Assembly: GCA_037384225.1 (NCBI GenBank)
Contig: JARROD010000025.1
Location: 1-25,516 of the forward strand
Length of the DNA: 25,516 bases
From: JARROD01 sp037384225
GTDB lineage: Bacteria; Pseudomonadota; Gammaproteobacteria; Pseudomonadales; Cellvibrionaceae
Reading direction: 5' to 3'
The position numbers and the translations under genes were made by a program. The first letter of the stretch is position 1. Every line of letters starts with the position of its first letter. Positions 1-6,747 of the stretch are shown one piece after another. A model generated the notes under the pieces. The model did no database searches and was not told where the DNA came from. It saw only the letters and a program-made list of their open reading frames with translations.

Positions 1-105
1 CCTCCAGAGACCGTTTGCGGCAGGGATGCCCAAAGCGCTTCGCGGGGCAGGCTCTGCCGCAAGCGAGCCCCCAGGGAAGGGTTTACGGCGTGTCTCTGGA
101 GGGAC
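1..105. repeat. Nested inverted-repeat intergenic element
   Basis: An 11-bp perfect inverted repeat (CCTCCAGAGAC at 1-11 and GTCTCTGGAGG at 92-102) encloses a second GC-rich hairpin (36-50 against 54-65, CGCTT/AAGCG continuing into GCGGGGCAG/CTGCCGC). The enclosed segment CCAGGGAAGGGTTTACGG resembles a motif I know from dispersed intergenic repeats in gammaproteobacteria, but I cannot confirm that here. It could also be the terminator of a gene lying left of the window. There is no ORF of note in it. Confidence 0.5.
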
Positions 106-120
106 TTCGCCTCCTCGGAT

Positions 121-482
121 CGGCTCGGTTAGCACCTAAGTTGGAAGTCACTTTGAGAATGGATTTTATAAATTAAGACTGCATTAAAAATTGCCCGCAT
201 AAAATGTATCAAAAAATAGCATGTTAATTTAAAAATTGTGGATTATATCTCGATGCCCTGGATAACTAATGGGTTACTGTATTATTAAAGAGAACTGAAG
301 TATGGTTTTAATGAAATCTGTGCAATAGAAATAAAAAATTTATTTCGAAAAAAGTTTAGATATTTATTGCAAAAGATTTTTTGTCGCAATTTTCCCTCGA
401 ACCACACAATCATATTGGGTGGTTGAAACAATATGATTTCGATTGCTACGCGCTATTTAATAATTTGTAGGTGGGTATTAAA
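121..482 (+). promoter_or_regulatory. AT-rich leader upstream of hrpS
   Basis: This is about 360 bases without a credible gene, strongly AT-rich, directly upstream of hrpS. The clearest structure is the palindrome at 400-424. A Shine-Dalgarno-like AGGTGG (469-474) lies 8 nt before the ATG at 483. I see no hrp box and no clear sigma54 -24/-12 element here. Confidence 0.45.
400..424. promoter_or_regulatory. 25-bp palindrome, possible operator upstream of hrpS
   Basis: AACCAC (400-405) is the exact reverse complement of GTGGTT (419-424), and the inner CAAT/ATTG pairs also match around a 3-base centre. It lies about 60-80 bp before the hrpS start, a usual place for a regulator-binding site. The bound factor is unknown; a hairpin in the 5' UTR is the alternative. 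Confidence 0.4.
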
Positions 483-1412
483 ATGACTGTATTGCTATGT
501 AGTGATTCAAAGTATGGCGAAGACGAACGAGATCTACTTTCCGGGGTAAAAGACATTGTAGAAGATATTGGCCCGACCAATATTGATATGATCATCGAAG
601 GCGAAACGGGTGTTGGAAAAGATACTTTGGCAAGAAAAATTCACGAAATGTCATACCGAGAGGGGGCTTTTGTTGCGGTGAATTGTGCGGCGATCCCGGA
701 GACGCTGATGGAAAGTGAGTTTTTTGGGGTTGTCTCCGGCGCCTATACCGGGGAGCAAAAATCCCGCAGTGGTTATATTGAAGCGTCACAAAATGGCACA
801 TTGTATCTGGATGAAATCGACAGTATGCCATTGACTTTACAGGCCAAACTGTTACGGGTGTTGGAATCGCGGGAGGTAGAGCGACTAGGGTCGACGCATT
901 TTGTGCCCGTGGATATGCGGGTGATTGCTTCAACGAAAGTTCCACTGGAAATTCTGGTGGAGAAAAAACGCTTCCGGCGCGATCTTTATTACCGGTTGAA
1001 TGTAGTCAAGATTCAGCTTCCGTCATTGCGTTCGAATCCGGATTTGATTGTACCCTTGTTTAAAAGGTTTGTTGGCGAAGCAAACAGAAAATTCAGCCGT
1101 CAACTATCGGGGTTTGACGATGAAATCTATCTGAACCTGCTGATACACGACTGGCCGGGCAACGCCAGAGAACTCAAGGCGGCGGCGGAACGGTTTGTGT
1201 TGGGAATGCCCCCCGTGACTGGTAGCGGCAATGAAAACAATGAGAACGAAGATAAATGGACTTTGAAAAAAAGGTTGGAAAAGGTGGAGAAGCTTTGGAT
1301 TGAAAACGCATTGGTGCGGCACAAAGGGCGCATGGACAATGTTGTCTCCGAGCTCTGCATGCCGAAACGGACGCTTTATTACAAGATGAAGAAGTTAAAG
1401 ATATCCCATTAA
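483..1412 (+). CDS. hrpS: HrpS-type sigma54 enhancer-binding activator of the T3SS
   Basis: This is probably the top activator of the cluster, an AAA+ protein that opens sigma54 promoters, in Hrp systems that of hrpL. The protein is 309 aa from the ATG at 483, chosen over a GTG at 471 because AGGTGG sits 8 nt upstream. It has no N-terminal receiver domain, as in HrpR/HrpS. Seen: Walker A GETGVGKD (residues 40-47), the sigma54-contact loop GAYTGE (86-91; GAFTGA in the family), Walker B LYLDEID (107-113) and a C-terminal Fis-type helix-turn-helix (about 275-309, with MPKRTLYYKMKKL). The stretch CAAIPETLMESEFFG is typical of the family. There is no second, HrpR-like partner in the window. It converges on hrcU, whereas in P. 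syringae hrpRS sits next to hrpA. The family is clear; the HrpS role is inferred from the locus. Confidence 0.9.
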   Translation: MTVLLCSDSKYGEDERDLLSGVKDIVEDIGPTNIDMIIEGETGVGKDTLARKIHEMSYREGAFVAVNCAAIPETLMESEFFGVVSGAYTGEQKSRSGYIEASQNGTLYLDEIDSMPLTLQAKLLRVLESREVERLGSTHFVPVDMRVIASTKVPLEILVEKKRFRRDLYYRLNVVKIQLPSLRSNPDLIVPLFKRFVGEANRKFSRQLSGFDDEIYLNLLIHDWPGNARELKAAAERFVLGMPPVTGSGNENNENEDKWTLKKRLEKVEKLWIENALVRHKGRMDNVVSELCMPKRTLYYKMKKLKISH

Positions 1413-1539
1413 GGGCCTGTAAAGTTATTTCTTTACCCCATCGTTGCATAAATTTTCGAGCTCAGAAGCTTTTAGTATATAGAAGCAGCAATGCGGTTCT
1501 GGGCCGAAAATTTATGCAACGATGGGGTTTACAGGGCCT
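1412..1539. repeat. 128-bp inverted-repeat element (MITE-like or terminator)
   Basis: The outer ends are AGGGCCTGTAAA (1412-1423) and TTTACAGGGCCT (1528-1539), inverted with one mismatch. Just inside are perfect 24-bp arms (1435-1458 and 1505-1528), separated on the left by an extra ~11 bases. It begins at the last base of the hrpS stop codon. The same AGGGCCTGTAAA occurs at 17829. A small non-coding mobile element or its relic is the best reading; it may also end transcription from both sides. Confidence 0.55.
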
Positions 1540-1540
1540 A

Positions 1541-1577
1541 AGGGTCGTGCCCGTTCCTAAGGGACGTGCACGACCCT
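1541..1577. terminator. Hairpin between convergent hrpS and hrcU
   Basis: AGGGTCGTGC (1541-1550) pairs perfectly with GCACGACCCT (1568-1577) around a 17-base loop that itself contains partly complementary bases. It lies between two converging genes, where a bidirectional terminator is expected. No long T-run follows on either side, so intrinsic termination is not certain. Confidence 0.5.
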
Positions 1578-1604
1578 AATTGGCGCGAATACCCTTTTGG
1601 CGCT

Positions 1605-2783
1605 TTATAAGTTGTCCAATCCAGGAATTTCCAGAAATGCGTCTTTTCCGGTATCGAACTTTTCGGGGTTCTCAGCGTTGTGACCGGCATCATTATCGGC
1701 TTGGCGATTGGTGTGACCCTCGGCGTTGGCATCGAGCTGTTTGAGAACCTGGTAAATACGGGCGACGTATTTTAACGTGTTGCGAGGAATAAACTGGCCT
1801 TTTTCGGTTTTGTAGAGCGTTCTTGCCAGCCAGACGAAGCGCACCACGGGAATGTCGGATTGCCGGGCATCAGCAATTATCTTTTTGGCTGAGTCGTCCA
1901 CACCTTTGTCCATTATGATCGGCAAGGCGGTGGCGTCAGGTTGTGTCGTGTCAGGTTGATAGAAAAGCGCTACTGCATAGTGGGTGGGGTTCACCACCAC
2001 GACATCCGCTTTTCTGTCCTGTGCCAACTGCTCAGGGGGCGGACTTTCCACAATTTCGCGAAACAGGGAACGACGCTGGGCTTTTACATGCGGGTCACCC
2101 TCCATGTTTTTGAATTCCTGCTTGAGATCATCCTTACTCATGCGCAACTGTTTGGTATGAAAGTATTTTTGCATGCCAAAGTCGACGGCGGCCAGCACCA
2201 GTAGTATACCCAAAGAGAAACGTTCAATTTTGAAAAAAATGATTGCGATGGCGTTCCAGGCGCCGTTCAGGCTGGTGTGGGGAATGCGAATCAACATTTC
2301 CAGCGATGAATAAATGGCGAGAAAAAGAATACTGCCGATGACAAAGGTTTTTATAATATTATTAAGGAGGTTGAATAACTGGCGGCCCGAAAACATTTGC
2401 TTCAACGCCCCGAAAGGGTTGAGGCGGTTGATATCGAACTTCAGTGCTTCGGGCGCAAACAGGAATCCGAATTGCATCCAGCTTCCCGCCAGCTTCATCG
2501 CCACGGCGAAACCGACGCTCAATAAAATCATGGATGCCATAATCGAGATACTGTTTACCACAACGGTCTTTACGGCATAATCGAATGGTTGCTGAAAGAG
2601 TTGCAGGGGGTTGAAGACCATGGTCTGCAGTTTCTGCATACTCGATTCCAACATTGCGTGCGTGAGTTCCAGTATTGAACCCATGATCAACAGTTTTGGC
2701 ACATCCTGACTTTGCCCGACCTGGCCCTTTTTGCGCGCGTCCTTGATCTTTTTGGGTGTCGGTTTTTCAGTTTTTTCGCTCAT
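1605..2783 (-). CDS. hrcU: SctU/HrcU export-apparatus autoprotease (substrate-specificity switch)
   Basis: This inner-membrane protein sits at the base of the T3SS and switches the machine from early to late substrates after cutting itself. The N-terminus reads MSEKTEKPTPKKIKDARKKG, the usual cytosolic start, followed by about four hydrophobic segments (about 30-205) and a cytosolic domain with the autocleavage motif NPTH (about 265-268) in VVVVNPTHYAVALFY. The ATG at 2783 is preferred to a TTG six bases upstream. At 392 aa it is longer than the roughly 350-360 aa usual for HrcU. The excess is a polar tail (last ~45 residues, rich in N, D, A and G) ending FLEIPGLDNL. It is the last gene of the hrpJ-hrcU operon, 46 nt after hrcT. 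The family is certain. Confidence 0.96.
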   Translation of the reverse strand: MSEKTEKPTPKKIKDARKKGQVGQSQDVPKLLIMGSILELTHAMLESSMQKLQTMVFNPLQLFQQPFDYAVKTVVVNSISIMASMILLSVGFAVAMKLAGSWMQFGFLFAPEALKFDINRLNPFGALKQMFSGRQLFNLLNNIIKTFVIGSILFLAIYSSLEMLIRIPHTSLNGAWNAIAIIFFKIERFSLGILLVLAAVDFGMQKYFHTKQLRMSKDDLKQEFKNMEGDPHVKAQRRSLFREIVESPPPEQLAQDRKADVVVVNPTHYAVALFYQPDTTQPDATALPIIMDKGVDDSAKKIIADARQSDIPVVRFVWLARTLYKTEKGQFIPRNTLKYVARIYQVLKQLDANAEGHTNRQADNDAGHNAENPEKFDTGKDAFLEIPGLDNL

Positions 2784-2829
2784 ACTCAAATCTTTTTAAT
2801 AGATAGGGGATCTACGGGCGCTTGATTCA

Positions 2830-3624
2830 CTATTGGGTAAACAACAGTTCCAAGGTGTGTTTAAATGCTCCGAGTTTGTCAATTTCGGATTCCGAAAGAT
2901 ATATAAGCGTGGGTAGATAAAGTATCAGAAAGCCCAAACCGAGCAAACATTTTGCAGGCATGGCGAGAATAAATACCTGTAACTGCGGGCTGAACAGGCT
3001 GAGTATACCCATGCCGAAATCGATAAACAGCAACGCTGCTACCAGTGGTGCTGCGTATAACACAAAGTTTCGAAAAGTGTTTGCCAGTAAATCCAGGTAG
3101 ACGTCCAGGCCGTCGGCTGCAGGCTGTGGAAACCACAGAGTGGGCGTCCATAACTGATAACTGTTCCAGATAATCTCAAGCATAGATAAAAAGCCCCCGC
3201 CGACAATCATCAGAAAAATCAGCAGTTGTTTCAGCATATGTCCGGTGGGGGTTGCATCCGGACCCAGTGCCGGGTTGAGTTGACCTCCGCTCAGCGCACC
3301 CCGCTGGTTATCGAGCATCGCGCCTACGGACTCAAACAGCCAGAAAGGCATCCCCAGTAGTAAGCCAAGCATCATACCGAGAACGGCTTCCTTAAAGAAT
3401 AGAAATACGAGTTCCGCCGCCGAGGGTGCACTGGCGGCTATAGACAGCTTGATGCCGGGTGTTACAACCAGCGCTATGGTTATGACGATCGCGTAGCGCA
3501 GCATACCTTTCAGATCCCGAAAACCAAACACCGGGACCAGTAGCAGGCAGGGGTAGACTCTAGCCATCCCCAGCGTCAGTGCCAGAATCGAGCTAAACAG
3601 AGGTTCTATCCATATCTGTGGCAT
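2830..3624 (-). CDS. hrcT: SctT/HrcT export-apparatus membrane protein
   Basis: This is a component of the SctRST export gate in the inner membrane (FliR/SpaR family). Its 264 aa match the family length. It is highly hydrophobic with about six membrane segments, and contains the FliR/SctT-like stretches FKEAVLGMMLGLLLGMPFW and FDQ-region equivalent LDNQRGALSGGQLNP (about residues 112-126), typical of the conserved loop. It starts with ATG at 3624, 8 nt downstream of the hrcS stop, and is followed by hrcU. Gene order R-S-T-U is the canonical one, which supports the call. Confidence 0.95.
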   Translation of the reverse strand: MPQIWIEPLFSSILALTLGMARVYPCLLLVPVFGFRDLKGMLRYAIVITIALVVTPGIKLSIAASAPSAAELVFLFFKEAVLGMMLGLLLGMPFWLFESVGAMLDNQRGALSGGQLNPALGPDATPTGHMLKQLLIFLMIVGGGFLSMLEIIWNSYQLWTPTLWFPQPAADGLDVYLDLLANTFRNFVLYAAPLVAALLFIDFGMGILSLFSPQLQVFILAMPAKCLLGLGFLILYLPTLIYLSESEIDKLGAFKHTLELLFTQ

Positions 3625-3632
3625 AAGACTGC

Positions 3633-3887
3633 TCAGGTGTAGGGGATCAGTTTGAACATCTGTGACGTAAACTGGATAATCTCCACGCCTATCCAGCGTC
3701 CGGTAAGGGCCAGGGCAATACCGACAGCGACCAGCTTAAGGGCAAATGGCAGGGTTTGATCCTGTAGTTGCATCAACGCCTGGATCAGCGAGGTCAAAAC
3801 CCCGACGATAACGGCGACAATCAGGGGGGGCGCCGATAGTATGACCACCATTATCATCCCCTGCTTGAACATTGGTAACATATCCAT
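3633..3887 (-). CDS. hrcS: SctS/HrcS export-apparatus membrane protein
   Basis: This small (84 aa) inner-membrane protein has two hydrophobic hairpin segments (about 10-37 and 48-70), as in FliQ/SctS, and assembles with SctR and SctT into the helical export gate. The conserved family feel is seen in PPLIVAVIVGVLTSLIQALM and LQDQTLPFALKLVAVGIA: the QAxxQxQxQTL pattern marks the family. It lies between hrcR and hrcT, with 42 nt upstream and 8 nt downstream. Size and synteny agree with the family. Confidence 0.95.
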   Translation of the reverse strand: MDMLPMFKQGMIMVVILSAPPLIVAVIVGVLTSLIQALMQLQDQTLPFALKLVAVGIALALTGRWIGVEIIQFTSQMFKLIPYT

Positions 3888-3929
3888 AGCGCGTGTACCT
3901 CGAGTGGGAGTTGTGACCTTTTTTGAACG

Positions 3930-4583
3930 TTATAAATAGCTGTAAAACAGGCCTTCCAATAAACGACTCCATCCATCCACCAGCACAAACAGCAGTATTT
4001 TGAGCGGCAGTGAAATGGTCATAGGTGCGACCATTTGCATTCCCAGAGCCAAAAGCAGATTGGATACGATTAGATCGATGACGATAAAAGGCACATAGAT
4101 CAGAAACCCAATTTTAAACCCGGCCTGCAGTTCGGACAGCACAAAGGCTGGAATGGAAATCAGCAGGTCGTTTTTATCGACCTCTTCGGCCATCTCCTGA
4201 GGCCAAAGCTGGGTGCTGATTCCCACCAGCTTCGTCTGGGTATCCGGGTCAGTGTTTTTGCTCATAAATGTCTGCAGCGGCGCAGCCAGGTTATTGACGC
4301 TGGCTTTGACGCTTTCGTAAGAGGTAAAACTCAGCGGTTCATTTTGTATCTTGGTACTTATCTCTTCAAATACCGGTGCCATGACTAACATCGTCGCCGC
4401 CAGCGCAATGCCATACAAAGCCATATTGGGTGGTATCTGTTGAACCCCCATGGCGTTGCGAGTGATTGTCAGCACTATGGTGATTTTTAAAAACGCCGTG
4501 CTTATTATCAACAGTATCGGAACCAGCGACATCCCCCCGAGGAATATCGCAAACTGCATGGGATCGATATGTTCAAAATTCAT
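3930..4583 (-). CDS. hrcR: SctR/HrcR export-apparatus membrane protein
   Basis: This is the core subunit of the export gate (FliP/SctR family), forming the pore together with SctS and SctT. It has 217 aa from the ATG at 4583; a TTG two codons upstream would overlap hrcQ by 4 nt. Seen: N-terminal hydrophobic segments, the family stretch AMGVQQIPPNMALYGIALAA (about 44-63), a periplasmic middle part, and C-terminal FLIYVPFIVIDLIVSNLLLA then a GMxMxxPxxxSLPLKILLF motif. All are hallmarks of SctR. The start is 2 nt from the hrcQ stop, suggesting translational coupling. Confidence 0.96.
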   Translation of the reverse strand: MNFEHIDPMQFAIFLGGMSLVPILLIISTAFLKITIVLTITRNAMGVQQIPPNMALYGIALAATMLVMAPVFEEISTKIQNEPLSFTSYESVKASVNNLAAPLQTFMSKNTDPDTQTKLVGISTQLWPQEMAEEVDKNDLLISIPAFVLSELQAGFKIGFLIYVPFIVIDLIVSNLLLALGMQMVAPMTISLPLKILLFVLVDGWSRLLEGLFYSYL

Positions 4584-4585
4584 GG

Positions 4586-5683
4586 TCAAAAATCCACAGA
4601 GGTGATTTGAATACCGAGCTGTCCATCGACGTCGACCAGCTCACCGCGGGCAATCGTGCGGTTTCCGCTTTTCAGGCAGGCGTTGCCGGGTGCTTCCCCC
4701 CGCGCCAGCAGCACCGAGCCTACTTGCAGGCGGCGCAGTTCTGAGAGCGTGGTCGACACTGTGCCGCTGCATATGGACAGGTTACAGGTCAGCGAATCGA
4801 GGCTGGCCTTTTCGTTACTCTGCAGGGCAAGCATGGGTATTTGCGAAATTTCGTCGTCCGCAAAACTGTTTTCGGCGGTTTGGTTCATCGCGGCGTCGTT
4901 TGCTTCTGACTCATTTGGTTCGTTGATAGCTGGGTCATTCATAGAGAGTTCCTCGATATGGTACACAGTGAAACAGTAGTGCGAATCGGATGGCACAAAC
5001 TCAACACTGATACTCAGGTTGGCAAGGTTGAGTCTGCCCTCTCCCCGACTCGAAAAAAATGGCTGGGTTGCCAGGACTATATCGCCTGTGGCCAGTCTTT
5101 TAAGTTGCGCCATTTGTAGCTGCGTTTTGCCCAGACACAGTGGGCTGCTGAATATCCAATTCTCGGGCAATGGGGACAACTGCGGATACCAATTGCCGTT
5201 CTTAAGCATATTTTCCAGGGTGGCGCAGGGAATCAGGGCACTGCACTCGGCTGTGTTTTTGCCACGGGATACCTGGATTAGGCAGGGAATTCCGGCTTCC
5301 AATGGCGTATGGATTTGCTTTATCGAGCCGAATACTTCCTGTAGTGGTTTGAGAAGATAGTAATTGTACAGTTGCCAAATCCACTCGCTGTCCGGGTTAT
5401 CCGCTTTCGGCGCTTTATCCGCAACCGTTTTATTTATAGCAGCGGGGCTGTCGGAAAGCAGATTGAGAACGCCTTCGCCGTCGACCAGAATTAAGTTGCC
5501 GGCGCCGGTGTGGAAAAACTCCCAGTTATTCATGGAGTAGTCGGGAGTTTGCCGCAGGCTGATCCGTCCACTTCCGGTCGGGTGTGCGAAGTCGAGGTGC
5601 ATTCCCTGTCCGAGCAGAGCAGTGGCTCGCGCCCGGTCCGCATAGAGCTTGCGCAGTGACAGCCTGGGGGTACTTTTAATCAT
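4586..5683 (-). CDS. hrcQ: SctQ/HrcQ cytosolic C-ring (sorting platform) protein
   Basis: This forms the cytoplasmic sorting platform that receives substrates and connects to SctL and SctN. It has 365 aa from the ATG at 5683, which makes an ATGA overlap with the hrpP stop and has GGGGAA about 7 nt upstream. An ATG at 5698 is the alternative. The C-terminal ~70 residues form a SPOA (FliN-like) domain, with LRRLQVGSVLLARGEAP and LVDVDGQLGIQI. The linker before it is acidic and asparagine-rich. It is one continuous gene, whereas P. syringae has the split pair hrcQa/hrcQb. An internal start making a short C-terminal form, as in other SctQ genes, is possible but not shown. Confidence 0.88.
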   Translation of the reverse strand: MIKSTPRLSLRKLYADRARATALLGQGMHLDFAHPTGSGRISLRQTPDYSMNNWEFFHTGAGNLILVDGEGVLNLLSDSPAAINKTVADKAPKADNPDSEWIWQLYNYYLLKPLQEVFGSIKQIHTPLEAGIPCLIQVSRGKNTAECSALIPCATLENMLKNGNWYPQLSPLPENWIFSSPLCLGKTQLQMAQLKRLATGDIVLATQPFFSSRGEGRLNLANLSISVEFVPSDSHYCFTVYHIEELSMNDPAINEPNESEANDAAMNQTAENSFADDEISQIPMLALQSNEKASLDSLTCNLSICSGTVSTTLSELRRLQVGSVLLARGEAPGNACLKSGNRTIARGELVDVDGQLGIQITSVDF

Positions 5684-6297
5684 TTTGGTGTTCCCCATCT
5701 TCTGAGGCGCAGCTCGAGTTCGATGGTTTTACCCAGTGCGCCGGCCAGCGCTTTTTTCATGCGTGGTTGTTCTTTACGGCAGTACTCGAAACTTTTTGGA
5801 TTGACAAATTCGAACTGCAAACGCCATTTGTTAGCGGTTTGGGAGCCTGAAACCGCTACCTCACCCAGATGGGGTAAAAACAGGGAACATTTAAAATCTC
5901 CATCCTGCGCGCTATCGGCCACCTCGTCGAGCAGATTGGTCAATAGGGTATCGCCACTACCCAAAAGCTTATTGAGTGGCGCTTGCGTGAACGTGAATCC
6001 GCCCCGGTCCAAATCGGTGACATCGGCAGTGTCGGCAGAAAAATTGTCTGTTTGAAAATTGTTTAAATAACCAGGGTCCAGTGCGGTGAGATTTAACGGC
6101 GTGTTGATAAGCGTTTGAAAAAGGTCGCCATCATCGGCGTTGTCGGCCTTGGATTGCCTTGATTCAGTCGCTCTCCGCCAATTGGTTTGCGTGCTTCTGT
6201 CCCCCGCACATCTGTGGGATTTTCCCTGTGCTTGGGCTGTGGATGCGTGGCCGGACGTCTCGCTGGAATTCGCTGTGGTTGTCGACGATGAAATCAT
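5680..6297 (-). CDS. hrpP: SctP/HrpP-like needle/pilus length regulator and switch protein
   Basis: The 205-aa protein lies exactly where hrpP is found (hrpO-hrpP-hrcQ). The first ~100 residues are polar and low in complexity (S, T, N, D rich), as in secreted ruler proteins. The last ~80 residues are a compact domain (SLFLPHLGEVAVSGSQ..., then a basic end with LELRLRRWG) that fits the C-terminal switch (T3S4) domain, which contacts SctU. It is assigned by position, size and architecture rather than by strong motifs. It overlaps hrpO and hrcQ by 4 nt (ATGA) at each end, so translation of the three is probably coupled. Confidence 0.75.
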   Translation of the reverse strand: MISSSTTTANSSETSGHASTAQAQGKSHRCAGDRSTQTNWRRATESRQSKADNADDGDLFQTLINTPLNLTALDPGYLNNFQTDNFSADTADVTDLDRGGFTFTQAPLNKLLGSGDTLLTNLLDEVADSAQDGDFKCSLFLPHLGEVAVSGSQTANKWRLQFEFVNPKSFEYCRKEQPRMKKALAGALGKTIELELRLRRWGTPK

Positions 6298-6638
6298 AAT
6301 GTGTGATCCCGTTCAAATTCTTCAATCATTATTTTCAGTCGCTCTGTTTCCAGGTGGCAGTTCAGTAACTGCCGGTTAGCCTGTTCAATCACCTGCTGTT
6401 GCTGGTGTTTTTGTTCGCAAATTTGCTCGCGCTCGGCGACAATGCCGGAGGTTGAGTGCATCAGACTACGCTCCGCATTGAGCCAGTTCTGAAGGTTCTT
6501 CAGGCTGAGGTTTTTAGCCTGATTTTCCGCGCTCAAGGTTCGGCGTTGTTCCGTTTCAGTCTGGTTTTGCTGTTGCAGCCGCGCTTCGACGGTCTCTATT
6601 TCACTCTCCAGGGACTGCGGTGCGCAGTCGGTATTCAC
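6294..6638 (-). CDS. hrpO: SctO/HrpO-like stalk protein, C-terminal part (likely frame-shifted gene)
   Basis: As an open frame from a GTG at 6638 this encodes 114 aa, rich in Q, E and L, mostly coiled coil (TVEARLQQQNQTETEQRRTL and following), matching the helical-hairpin SctO/FliJ fold that links the ATPase to SctV. The start is poor and no Shine-Dalgarno sequence precedes it. An overlapping frame to the right (down to 6601) encodes what looks like the missing N-terminus, so the intact gene probably ran from 6747 to 6294 (about 150 aa). Position between hrcN and hrpP supports SctO. Whether a working protein is made depends on whether the shift is real; see the separate entry. Confidence 0.7.
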   Translation of the reverse strand: MNTDCAPQSLESEIETVEARLQQQNQTETEQRRTLSAENQAKNLSLKNLQNWLNAERSLMHSTSGIVAEREQICEQKHQQQQVIEQANRQLLNCHLETERLKIMIEEFERDHTL

Positions 6639-6747
6639 GAATTGGTTGCAGTGCGTTGAGGCTTGTTTTCAGCGCCAGAAAATCTGCATCGGGCAGCGGT
6701 TCTTCTTCGATAATCGGCCGGTGCCGATGAATGTTATTCTGGTACAC
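6601..6747 (-). pseudogene. hrpO: N-terminal part of SctO/HrpO in a different frame
   Basis: A GTG at 6747, inside the end of hrcN and 6 nt after AGGTGA, opens a frame of 48 codons that stops at 6601. It contains LPDADFLALKTSLNALQPI then REYRLRTA, a typical SctO/FliJ-like opening with basic residues. Removing one C from the CCC at about 6611-6613 joins it as RTA-VLESEIETVEARLQQ to the frame ending at 6294, giving about 150 aa, the usual SctO length. This may be a mutation, a sequencing error or programmed slippage; the sequence alone cannot decide. Confidence 0.6.
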
